Assembly (NCBI RefSeq): GCF_030758315.1
Contig: NZ_CP132336.1
Coordinates: 2,943,001-3,007,000, forward strand
From: Pararhizobium sp. IMCC3301
Lineage (GTDB): Bacteria; Pseudomonadota; Alphaproteobacteria; Rhizobiales; GCA-2746425
DNA length: 64,000 nt
Direction: 5' to 3'
Part shown: in pieces, positions 44,448 through 51,935 of the stretch
How positions within the stretch are numbered: the first letter of the stretch is position 1
Layout of the letters: every line of letters begins with the position of its first letter
The notes under the pieces: generated by a model
Seen by the model: only the letters and a program-made list of their open reading frames with translations
What the model was told of the DNA's origin: nothing
Databases searched by the model: none
Translations under genes and position numbers: made by a program

Positions 44448-44867
44448 ATGATTGGATTGGTGCTCGTCACCCACGGCAAACTTGCGGAAGAATTTCGCTC
44501 TGCTCTTGAACATGTTGTCGGGGTTCAGGAGGCGATGGCCACAATATCCATCGGTCCGGATGACAATATGGAAACCAGGCGCGATGACATTGTCGGGGCC
44601 ATTGGCTCTGTGGAGAGCGGCTCAGGTGTCATCGTTCTGACAGACATGTTCGGCGGTACGCCTTCAAATCTGGCAATTTCAGCGATGGAGCCCGGTAAGA
44701 TCGAGGTGATTGCCGGTGTCAATCTGCCCATGCTGGTGAAACTGGTCAGTGTGCGCCGGGACCTCAGTGTCGTGGACGCCGCACTTCAGGCGCAGGATGC
44801 GGGCCGGAAATATATCAACGTCGCCAGTGCCCTGCTGGGAGCCGCGTCTCCCAAGGCCCGGTCCTGA
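44448..44867 (+). CDS. PTS mannose-type EIIA domain protein
   Basis: The 139-residue protein is a stand-alone EIIA of the mannose family, which receives phosphate from HPr. The active His9 is in MIGLVLVTHGKLAEEF, and LTDMFGGTPSNLA and AGVNLPMLVKLV are family signatures. No EIIB, EIIC or EIID gene is present, so it serves regulation, not sugar uptake. It is positioned between hprK and the HPr gene. The start at 44448 gives the normal length; the open frame upstream is a coincidence. Confidence 0.95.
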   Translation: MIGLVLVTHGKLAEEFRSALEHVVGVQEAMATISIGPDDNMETRRDDIVGAIGSVESGSGVIVLTDMFGGTPSNLAISAMEPGKIEVIAGVNLPMLVKLVSVRRDLSVVDAALQAQDAGRKYINVASALLGAASPKARS

Positions 44868-44881
44868 ACCACCCCGATGAA

Positions 44882-45172
44882 ATGGCGGCAGACATGACCA
44901 TTGATGGGGCGGCGCGGACGGTTACAATTCTCAATGCAAAAGGCCTCCACGCCCGTGCATCCGCCAAATTTGTAAAATGCGCAGCCGCATTCGACGCCAA
45001 AGTTCTGGTCTCCAAAGGCGGCCAGACCGTTGGCGGTACGTCCATCATGGGCCTGATGATGCTCGGTGCCGCGCCCGGCAGCGTTGTCGAATTGTCAGCG
45101 ACAGGCCCGGATTCAGCCGTCGTGCTGAACGCTCTGGAAGCTCTGATCAGAGGCCGTTTCGGCGAAGATTAG
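44882..45172 (+). CDS. PTS phosphocarrier protein HPr
   Basis: The 96-residue HPr carries the active histidine in AKGLHARASAKFVK (His23) and the regulatory serine, target of HprK, in GGTSIMGLMMLGAAPGS. It follows the EIIA gene by 14 bp. With HprK and EIIA-Man it makes up the regulatory part of the incomplete PTS of Alphaproteobacteria; enzyme I would be encoded elsewhere. Confidence 0.95.
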   Translation: MAADMTIDGAARTVTILNAKGLHARASAKFVKCAAAFDAKVLVSKGGQTVGGTSIMGLMMLGAAPGSVVELSATGPDSAVVLNALEALIRGRFGED

Positions 45173-45185
45173 AGTCTCATAAAGG

Positions 45186-45203
45186 TATAAAGAAATCTTT
45201 ATA
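45186..45203. promoter_or_regulatory. 18-bp palindrome upstream of ahcY
   Basis: TATAAAGA (45186-45193) and TCTTTATA (45196-45203) form a perfect inverted repeat separated by AA, 98 bp before the ahcY start and 13 bp after the HPr stop. It may be an operator for a regulator that senses S-adenosylhomocysteine or SAM, such as an ArsR-family protein; this assignment is inference. No SAM or SAH riboswitch sequence was recognised here. Confidence 0.55.
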
Positions 45204-45301
45204 TTTAAGTTGCCATCAGTCATGCCGCGTGATAGCAGAACGGCAAATTGGCTGTTCAAGAACAGCATTTTCCACATTCATTTCATTTCAAGGGCTGTTT
45301 T

Positions 45302-46693
45302 ATGGCTGACTATCTTGTCAAAGACCTTTCGCTGGCGGATTGGGGCCGCAAGGAAATTGCAATTGCTGAAACCGAGATGCCGGGCCTGATGGCTCTGCGC
45401 GAAGAATTCGGCGCCAAGCAGCCGCTGAAAGGCGCGCGCATTGCCGGCTCTTTGCATATGACGATCCAGACCGCTGTTCTGATTGAAACCCTGGTTGCGC
45501 TGGGCGCGGATGTGCGCTGGGCGTCCTGCAATATTTTCTCCACCCAGGACCATGCCGCAGCCGCGATTGCCGAGGCCGGTATACCGGTGTTCGCGGTCAA
45601 GGGAGAAACCCTGGAAGAATACTGGGATTATGCCGACCGCATTTTCGACTGGGGCGATGGCGAAACCGCCAATCTCATTCTTGATGATGGCGGTGATGCC
45701 ACCCTGCTGATCCTGCTTGGTGCAAGGGCGGAGCAGGATATCTCGGTTCTCGACAAGCCGGAAAATGAAGAGGAACAAGCGCTTTACGCCGTGATCCGCA
45801 AGCGCATTGCCGAAACACCCGGCTGGTTCTCAAAGGTTCGGGCCAATCTTCAGGGCGTATCTGAGGAAACCACCACCGGCGTGCATCGCCTCTACCAGAT
45901 GCAGAAGCGCGGCGAGTTGCCATTTCCGGCAATCAACGTCAATGACAGTGTCACCAAATCCAAATTCGATAATTTGTATGGCTGCCGCGAGAGCCTGGTT
46001 GATGGCTTGCGCCGCGCCACCGACGTGATGATGGCCGGCAAAGTGGCTGTTGTCTGCGGCTATGGCGATGTTGGCAAAGGCTCCGCAGAATCGCTGCGTT
46101 CGTCCGGCGCCCGTGTCATTGTCACCGAGATTGATCCGATCTGCGCACTTCAGGCCGCCATGGAAGGATTCGAAGTCGATATTCTGGATGACGTTGCCTC
46201 AAAGGGCGATATCTTTGTCACCACCACTGGCAACAAGGATGTTATCACCGTTGATCATATGCGGAACATGAAGGATCGCGCCATCGTTTCCAATATCGGT
46301 CATTTCGACAGCGAGATTCAGATCGGCGCGTTGAGAAATTTCAAGTGGCACAATGTCAAGCCGCAGGTTGACGAGGTTGAATTTCCGGACGGCAAGCGCA
46401 TCATCGTGCTGGCTGAAGGGCGGCTGGTAAATCTGGGCTGCGCCACCGGCCATCCGAGTTTTGTGATGTCGGCAAGCTTCACCAATCAGGTGCTGGCACA
46501 GATGGAATTGTGGAACCGCGGCGACCAGTACAAAAATGAAGTCTATGTGCTGCCCAAACACCTTGATGAGAAGGTCGCTGCACTGCATCTGGCCAAGCTT
46601 GGCGTCAAATTGACCCGGCTTACAGACGAACAGTCCGCCTATATCAATGTTCCGGCAGATGGTCCCTACAAGCCTGACCACTACAGGTATTAA
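45302..46693 (+). CDS. ahcY: Adenosylhomocysteinase
   Basis: AhcY splits S-adenosylhomocysteine to adenosine and homocysteine and so relieves product inhibition of methyltransferases. The 463-residue protein starts [19 protein letters not shown] and has the NAD-binding [20 protein letters not shown], the catalytic [20 protein letters not shown] and the C-terminal NAD lid ending [10 protein letters not shown] 129-bp leader with a palindrome precedes it, and a strong terminator follows at 46721. Adenosine deaminase at 28.7 kb would consume the adenosine. Confidence 0.98.
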   Translation: MADYLVKDLSLADWGRKEIAIAETEMPGLMALREEFGAKQPLKGARIAGSLHMTIQTAVLIETLVALGADVRWASCNIFSTQDHAAAAIAEAGIPVFAVKGETLEEYWDYADRIFDWGDGETANLILDDGGDATLLILLGARAEQDISVLDKPENEEEQALYAVIRKRIAETPGWFSKVRANLQGVSEETTTGVHRLYQMQKRGELPFPAINVNDSVTKSKFDNLYGCRESLVDGLRRATDVMMAGKVAVVCGYGDVGKGSAESLRSSGARVIVTEIDPICALQAAMEGFEVDILDDVASKGDIFVTTTGNKDVITVDHMRNMKDRAIVSNIGHFDSEIQIGALRNFKWHNVKPQVDEVEFPDGKRIIVLAEGRLVNLGCATGHPSFVMSASFTNQVLAQMELWNRGDQYKNEVYVLPKHLDEKVAALHLAKLGVKLTRLTDEQSAYINVPADGPYKPDHYRY

Positions 46694-46705
46694 TACAAAG
46701 TTAAC
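46690..46705. promoter_or_regulatory. Perfect CtrA-type box upstream of divL
   Basis: TTAA (46690-46693), seven bases, then TTAAC (46701-46705) is an exact match to the CtrA consensus TTAA-N7-TTAAC. It overlaps the ahcY stop codon and lies about 280 bp before the divL ATG, upstream of the ahcY terminator. Confidence 0.55.
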
Positions 46706-46720
46706 CATATACTATATGTA

Positions 46721-46758
46721 GGGGGTTGTGGAAAAAGTGATTCACTACCCCCTTTTTT
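46721..46758 (+). terminator. Rho-independent terminator of ahcY
   Basis: GGGGGTTGTG (46721-46730) pairs with CACTACCCCC (46743-46752) with one mismatch, followed by TTTTTT (46753-46758). It ends the transcript 28 bp after ahcY and separates it from divL. Confidence 0.9.
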
Positions 46759-46780
46759 ATGTCCTCTAGCGCTTCCCCCC

Positions 46781-46875
46781 GATTCGCGAAGCAGGTAATT
46801 TCGAGTGATTCGCAGTGGTTGATGCGGATCCTTGTGGCGGATAACGCTGCCGGAAGCGCTCGCTTCCGTTGAGTC
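46781..46875. promoter_or_regulatory. Cluster of three GANTC (CcrM) sites and an 18-bp palindrome before divL
   Basis: GATTC at 46781 and 46807 and GAGTC at 46871 lie within 95 bp. A perfect palindrome, CGGAAGCG-CT-CGCTTCCG, sits at 46851-46868. GANTC is the CcrM methylation sequence used by GcrA-dependent promoters; the palindrome could form a hairpin in the divL leader. Confidence 0.5.
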
Positions 46876-46983
46876 CTCAGCAACCGGATCGCTCTCGGCG
46901 ATAGGCGAAGCGTTGGAATTGCCAAAGCCGCCGAAAATTCGGCGTCGGTCTGGCGCATTGAGTTCGGTTCTTGAGGATTAGTT

Positions 46984-49551
46984 ATGCACCGCTTTGTGCG
47001 GGCTGTAGAAACGTACAGCCGCAAATCATTCAGGATTCCCGGTCACCGTTTATTGCGGGGGCGAAACACGATTTTTCTGGCGAGTTCGATGTTAGCTCTT
47101 GCCACATCAACTGCGGTATTCGCGCAAGCGACTGCAGTTGACGCGTGGGTTGGCGGGCGGCCGCAAACGGTTCTGCTGCTGGTTACCGCTGCCGCGGGCC
47201 TGGCCGCCGCCGCTATCAGCAGCCTGCAGGTGATCAAAGGCCGGCATCGCCATAGGCAGGAAAAACGACACCTCGAAAATGCCCTTGCCGAAGCGCGCCG
47301 CGAAGCCGATTGTGCCGAGCGCCTGCTGCATGCCGATGAACAACTCACCGTAACATTGCAGCGCGGGCCGGTTGGCACCATCATCGGTTCGAAAATGTTC
47401 GGTGCCTTATCGCTTGGTGACAGTGTTCTGGAGGAAACCCTGGCGACTGACAGCATCAGTTTGCTGCAGTTTGACGACTGGCTTGAACCGGAAGCTGCCA
47501 CTGATCTGAGCGAAGCGGTGAGCGATCTGATGCAGAACGGCAAGGCTTTCAGCCTGGCTGCCCATACGCTGACCGGTGGCATGATCGATATTGTCGGACG
47601 CATTGCGGGTTATGAACCGATGTTGCGGTTTCGCACCCTGAGTGATCACTCCGTGGAACTGGCCGAACTGAAAGCGCATCACAAGCTGATGGCACGGGAC
47701 ACGGCGGTGCTGCGTGGTTTGCTGCAGGCTATAACGATGCCGGTCTGGATGCGTGATGATGTTGGCCGGCTGATCTGGGTCAATCACGCCTATGCAGAGG
47801 CGGTGGATGCTCCTGACCCTGAATCCGCGGTCGCGCAGGATCTTGAATTGCTCGACAGCGATGAACGCGCGGAAATCATCAAGGCACAGCAAAGCGAGAG
47901 CGTTATCAGCGGACGGATGAGCGCGACCATGGCTGGACAGCGCCGCGCTCTTGAAGTGGTGGATGTGCGCGCCAATCGCGGCTCGGCAGGCATTGCCAGC
48001 GATGTGACGGCTGTGGTGGAAGCGGAAACCAATCTCAGCCGTGTGCTGAAATTTCATGCCAGAACGCTCAATCAGTTGGCAACTCCGGTTGCCGTGTTCG
48101 GCACGGATCAGCGGCTGCAGTTTTTCAACAGCGCCTATCAGAATCTGTGGGATTTTGAAGCCACCTTCCTCGAAGCATCGCCGCTGGAAAGCGAAATTCT
48201 CGATCAGTTGCGCAGCCGGCGTCTGTTGCAGGAGCAATCCGACTTTGGGTCCTGGCGCAAATCATTTCTGGAACATTATAAATCCATGGAGCCGGTCCAT
48301 GACTGGTGGCATCTGCCGGACGGTCGCTCACTGCGGGTCATGACAACGCCGCATCCCCAGGGCGGCATCACCCAGATATTTGAAAATGTCACCGAAGAGC
48401 TGGATTTGCGCAGCAGGCTCAAGCGTGTATCGCAGGTGCAGGGCGAGACCCTCGATCATTTGTCGGAAGGTGTCGCCGTGTTCGCGTCCGATGGCCGGTT
48501 GCAATTGTCAAATCCGGCATTTTCAGCCATCTGGCAGTTGAGCGAAGAGGCGGTTGAACCCGGGCGCCACATCAGCGAAATCGTTGACGCCGCCTTTCTG
48601 CAATCGCAGGACTGGGCGCACAACGTCACCGAAGACTGGCGCATCATCGCCAATGAGATCACCGGCGTGGAAGACCGGCGCAATGGCACTGCCGGACAGA
48701 TCGTCTGTGCGCCTGACAAGGTTGTCGATTATGCCCAGATTCCGCTACCCGATGGCCTGTCGATGCTCACCTTTGTCGATGTCACGGATTCCGCTCAGGT
48801 GAAGCAGGCGTTGATTGACCGCAACCAGGCGCTCGAAGCGGCAGATGCTATCAAATCCACATTTATCAAACATGTCTCCTATGCCCTGCGCGCGCCTCTG
48901 ACCAATATTATCGGCTTTGCCCAATTGCTGGCAGAACCCAAGATCGGATCGCTCAACAACAAGCAGGGTGACTATGTCGATCATATTCTGACATCTTCAT
49001 CGTCATTGATGGCAATTATCAATGATGTTCTGGATCTGGCCACAGTGGAGGCCGGAATTGTCGAACTGGAACTGGGTGATGTGAATGTCGCGGAGACGGT
49101 TTCCGCTGTTATCGAAGCTTCGCAGGACCGCATCAACGACATGCAGATTCAACTGAAAACCGATTTGGACAAAAAAGCCGACAGTTTCATTGGTGATCCC
49201 AAACGGGTGCGCCAGGTGCTGTTCAATGTGCTCAGCAATGCCATCCGGTTTTCCGATCCTGGCACCGAGGTGCGTCTTCGCTGTCGCCGGGAAGATGACG
49301 AGATCGTCTTCACAATAGTCGATCATGGCCCCGGAATTCCCGGCAAATATCTGTCGACCGCTTTTGAGCCTTTCGAAAGCACGGCGCCTTCCGACGGACG
49401 CCGCAATGTCGGCCTTGGACTTTCCATCGTGGAAAAATTCATGGAACTGCATCGCGGCAAGGTCCATTTGGAATCTGAAGAAGGCAAGGGCACCATTGTG
49501 ACGTGCCGGTTTCCGGTTGTGCCGGAACCAGTCACTCAGGCTGCCGAGTAA
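46984..49551 (+). CDS. divL: DivL-like PAS sensor pseudo-histidine kinase with tyrosine in the H-box
   Basis: The 855-residue protein has two N-terminal hydrophobic segments (FLASSMLALATSTAVFA and VLLLVTAAAGLAAAAISSL), three PAS-like regions (about 240-340, 355-475 and 485-605) and a kinase core. In the H-box, HVSYALRAPLTNIIGF, the phospho-acceptor place holds Tyr633, not His; this is the mark of DivL, which controls CckA and so CtrA. The ATP-binding part keeps N, G1 and G2 motifs (NVLSNAIRFSD, DHGPGIPGKY, VGLGLSIVEKF). The neighbours ahcY and tsaE-amgK are those of the rhizobial DivL gene as I remember it. It has a CtrA box and GANTC sites upstream. Confidence 0.85.
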   Translation: MHRFVRAVETYSRKSFRIPGHRLLRGRNTIFLASSMLALATSTAVFAQATAVDAWVGGRPQTVLLLVTAAAGLAAAAISSLQVIKGRHRHRQEKRHLENALAEARREADCAERLLHADEQLTVTLQRGPVGTIIGSKMFGALSLGDSVLEETLATDSISLLQFDDWLEPEAATDLSEAVSDLMQNGKAFSLAAHTLTGGMIDIVGRIAGYEPMLRFRTLSDHSVELAELKAHHKLMARDTAVLRGLLQAITMPVWMRDDVGRLIWVNHAYAEAVDAPDPESAVAQDLELLDSDERAEIIKAQQSESVISGRMSATMAGQRRALEVVDVRANRGSAGIASDVTAVVEAETNLSRVLKFHARTLNQLATPVAVFGTDQRLQFFNSAYQNLWDFEATFLEASPLESEILDQLRSRRLLQEQSDFGSWRKSFLEHYKSMEPVHDWWHLPDGRSLRVMTTPHPQGGITQIFENVTEELDLRSRLKRVSQVQGETLDHLSEGVAVFASDGRLQLSNPAFSAIWQLSEEAVEPGRHISEIVDAAFLQSQDWAHNVTEDWRIIANEITGVEDRRNGTAGQIVCAPDKVVDYAQIPLPDGLSMLTFVDVTDSAQVKQALIDRNQALEAADAIKSTFIKHVSYALRAPLTNIIGFAQLLAEPKIGSLNNKQGDYVDHILTSSSSLMAIINDVLDLATVEAGIVELELGDVNVAETVSAVIEASQDRINDMQIQLKTDLDKKADSFIGDPKRVRQVLFNVLSNAIRFSDPGTEVRLRCRREDDEIVFTIVDHGPGIPGKYLSTAFEPFESTAPSDGRRNVGLGLSIVEKFMELHRGKVHLESEEGKGTIVTCRFPVVPEPVTQAAE

Positions 49552-49562
49552 GCGGCTGTCGA

Positions 49563-51080
49563 ATGGCGGTCCCAAAACCCATCCAGCTGTTTGCTGCACA
49601 TCTCTCCGACGAAGCGGCGATGGTCCGCTTTGCCCAGGATATCGCAGCTGCCATTCTACCCGGCGACATGATCGCCCTGGAAGGCGATCTTGGAGCCGGC
49701 AAGACCGCGTTCTGCCGGGCGCTGATCCGCAGCCTGGCCGGGGATGATGATCTTGAGGTTCCCAGCCCGACTTTTTCACTGCTGCAGCCCTACGATCTGA
49801 CCATTCCGGTCAGGCATTTTGATCTGTACCGGCTTGCCGATCCCGAAGATCTTGACGAAATCGGCTTTTTCGACGCTCAGGAACTCGCACTGACGCTGGT
49901 GGAATGGCCCTCTCGGGCAGCCGATACCCTGCCGCACCATCACATGCTGCTGTCGATTGAAATTCTGCAGGGCGAGCAGAGATATCTGCGCTTTTCGCTG
50001 CAACCCGAGCAAAAAGACCGCTTTGCCAGAACGTTTGCGGCCCGTAAATTTCTTGAAACCTCAAATTATGTCGAGGCGCGCCGCAGCCATATTCAGGGCG
50101 ATGCATCGCACCGTTCCTATGAGCGGATATTCGCGCCCGGAAAAGCGGCTGCCGTTCTGATGAATGCACCGGAAACTCCGCCGGGCGAAATCATCGCAAA
50201 TGGCAAAACCTATGCCGAACTGGTGCACAGGGCGGCTGACACGCCACCATTCGCAGCGATTGACACAGCGCTGTTGAAGCTGGGATTCAGCGCACCGGCC
50301 ATATTCGCGGCCGACCACACATCCGGTTTTCTGCTGCTTGAGGATTTTGGCAAGCAGGGAATAATTGACAGCAAAGGCCAACCGATCAGAGCGCGCTATT
50401 TGGCGGCGGTCGATGTTCTGGCCGCGCTGCATGACCGGGCAGCGGATCTGTCGCAGTCGGTCGAGGGTGTTTCGGAGCCTTACCTGATACCGGCTTTCGA
50501 TCGAACTGCTTTTCTCACTGAAGTGGCACTGTTTGCCGACTGGTTTGTGCCGCATCAGCAGGGCTCCCTGAGCACAGCGCATCATCAGGACTTCATGGCG
50601 GTGTGGTCCGGATTGTTCGAGGAGCTTGCCGAAGCCGAAACCGGCATCATCCTGCGCGATGTCCATTCGCCCAATCTGATGTGGCTGCAACGCGCCAACC
50701 CGCTGCAAACTGTCGGACTGCTGGATTTTCAGGACGCATTGTGGGGACCGCAGCTCTATGATCTGGCATCCTTGGTCTATGATGCCCGAATTGACATCGA
50801 CCCCGGTTTCAGACAGGACATGCTGGCCCGCTATCAGAACGTGCGCACCACCGCGCTGATCCCCTCTGATCTGGATCGGCACCTGACTATTCTGGCTGCC
50901 CAGCGTACCATGAAAATACTGGGTATTTTTGCCCGTCTGGCAATGCGTGACGCAAAACTGTCATATCTTGCTCATATGCCTCGCAATCAGAATTATTTGC
51001 GCCAATTGCTGGACAATTCTGCGCTGGTGGCATTGCGGCGCTGGTACGAGCTGTGCCTTGGCACTCCGTCCGGCAAATGA
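49563..51080 (+). CDS. Fused TsaE (tRNA t6A) and AmgK-like sugar kinase
   Basis: The 505-residue protein joins two units. Residues 1-155 are TsaE, the ATPase of the t6A37 tRNA modification complex, with the P-loop ALEGDLGAGKTAFCRALIR, PSPTFSLLQPY and HFDLYRL. From about residue 170 it is an APH/choline-kinase-like domain with GDASHRSYERIF, FLLLEDFGKQG, the catalytic loop ILRDVHSPNLMWL and the metal-binding LLDFQDALWGPQLYDLAS. This part matches AmgK, which phosphorylates N-acetylmuramate/N-acetylglucosamine at C1. With murU next it would recycle cell-wall sugars. The fusion is known in alphaproteobacteria. Confidence 0.9.
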   Translation: MAVPKPIQLFAAHLSDEAAMVRFAQDIAAAILPGDMIALEGDLGAGKTAFCRALIRSLAGDDDLEVPSPTFSLLQPYDLTIPVRHFDLYRLADPEDLDEIGFFDAQELALTLVEWPSRAADTLPHHHMLLSIEILQGEQRYLRFSLQPEQKDRFARTFAARKFLETSNYVEARRSHIQGDASHRSYERIFAPGKAAAVLMNAPETPPGEIIANGKTYAELVHRAADTPPFAAIDTALLKLGFSAPAIFAADHTSGFLLLEDFGKQGIIDSKGQPIRARYLAAVDVLAALHDRAADLSQSVEGVSEPYLIPAFDRTAFLTEVALFADWFVPHQQGSLSTAHHQDFMAVWSGLFEELAEAETGIILRDVHSPNLMWLQRANPLQTVGLLDFQDALWGPQLYDLASLVYDARIDIDPGFRQDMLARYQNVRTTALIPSDLDRHLTILAAQRTMKILGIFARLAMRDAKLSYLAHMPRNQNYLRQLLDNSALVALRRWYELCLGTPSGK

Positions 51081-51209
51081 TGCATTATTGAAGCACTTGA
51101 CTGATCGTGGCAGACTGAACGGCAAATTTGGATCAACAGACCTATGAACAAGAAAAAGGCGAGAACCGTCGTTTCACTGGCCCATACCAAAGCAAGACAG
51201 GCTGGCAGC

Positions 51210-51935
51210 ATGGACCGTATACGCCCTCAAACGGCCATGGTTCTGACTGCGGGGCTGGGCAAACGCATGCGTCCGCTGACTGCGGTTACACCGAAACCGC
51301 TGATCGAGGTCTGCGGCAAGCCGATTGTGGATTATGGTCTTGACCGGCTCAAGGCAGCGGGCCTGACACAGGTGGTTCTCAACACCCATTATCTTCCCGA
51401 CCAGATCCGCGAGCATGCCGTGCGTTATCGCGGGCTTGATCTTGCAATCTCGGACGAAACCGATGCGCTGCTCGACACTGGCGGCGGCATCAGGAAAGCG
51501 CTGCCCTTGCTGGGCACCGACCCGTTCTATCTGCTCAATGGCGACAGTTTCTGGATTGAAGGGGCGCGGCCCAATCTTGCCTGGCTCAGCGAAAGCTGGA
51601 ACGGCGATATTATGGATATTCTGTTGCTGTTGTCTCCGACCGTCGGCGCTGTGGGTTATGAGGGTCCGGGCGATTTTCTGTTCGGGCCGGAAGGTGCTTT
51701 GAAGCGCCGCCCGGAAAAACGCATCGCACCCTATGTCTATGCCGGGGCGGCGATTATTCATCCGCGCGTCTTTGACAATGCGCCGCAGGGCGCGTTCTCG
51801 CTGAATTTGCTGTTTGATCAACTGATCGAACAGGGCCGGTTGCATGGAGTGCGCATGGACGGCACGTGGCTGCATGTCGGAACGCCGGAGGCGGTACGCG
51901 ATGCGGAATTTGCAATCGGCGAAAGTGCCGCGTGA
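51210..51935 (+). CDS. murU: Nucleotidyltransferase MurU (N-acetylmuramate-1-phosphate uridylyltransferase)
   Basis: The 241-residue protein is a sugar-1-phosphate nucleotidyltransferase with MVLTAGLGKRMRPLTAVTPKPLIEVCGKPI at its start, LLDTGGGIRKALPLLG and LLNGDSFWIEG with the metal-binding Asp. In the MurU role it turns MurNAc-1-phosphate and UTP into UDP-MurNAc, bypassing fosfomycin-sensitive MurA. The AmgK-like gene just upstream supports this. I chose the ATG at 51210; an upstream ATG at 51144 would add a basic 22-residue extension. It overlaps addB by 4 bp. Confidence 0.88.
   Translation: MDRIRPQTAMVLTAGLGKRMRPLTAVTPKPLIEVCGKPIVDYGLDRLKAAGLTQVVLNTHYLPDQIREHAVRYRGLDLAISDETDALLDTGGGIRKALPLLGTDPFYLLNGDSFWIEGARPNLAWLSESWNGDIMDILLLLSPTVGAVGYEGPGDFLFGPEGALKRRPEKRIAPYVYAGAAIIHPRVFDNAPQGAFSLNLLFDQLIEQGRLHGVRMDGTWLHVGTPEAVRDAEFAIGESAA

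Noticed and set aside
45173-45301. SAM or SAH riboswitch before ahcY
   Set aside because: No known aptamer core could be recognised; only the 18-bp palindrome stands out.
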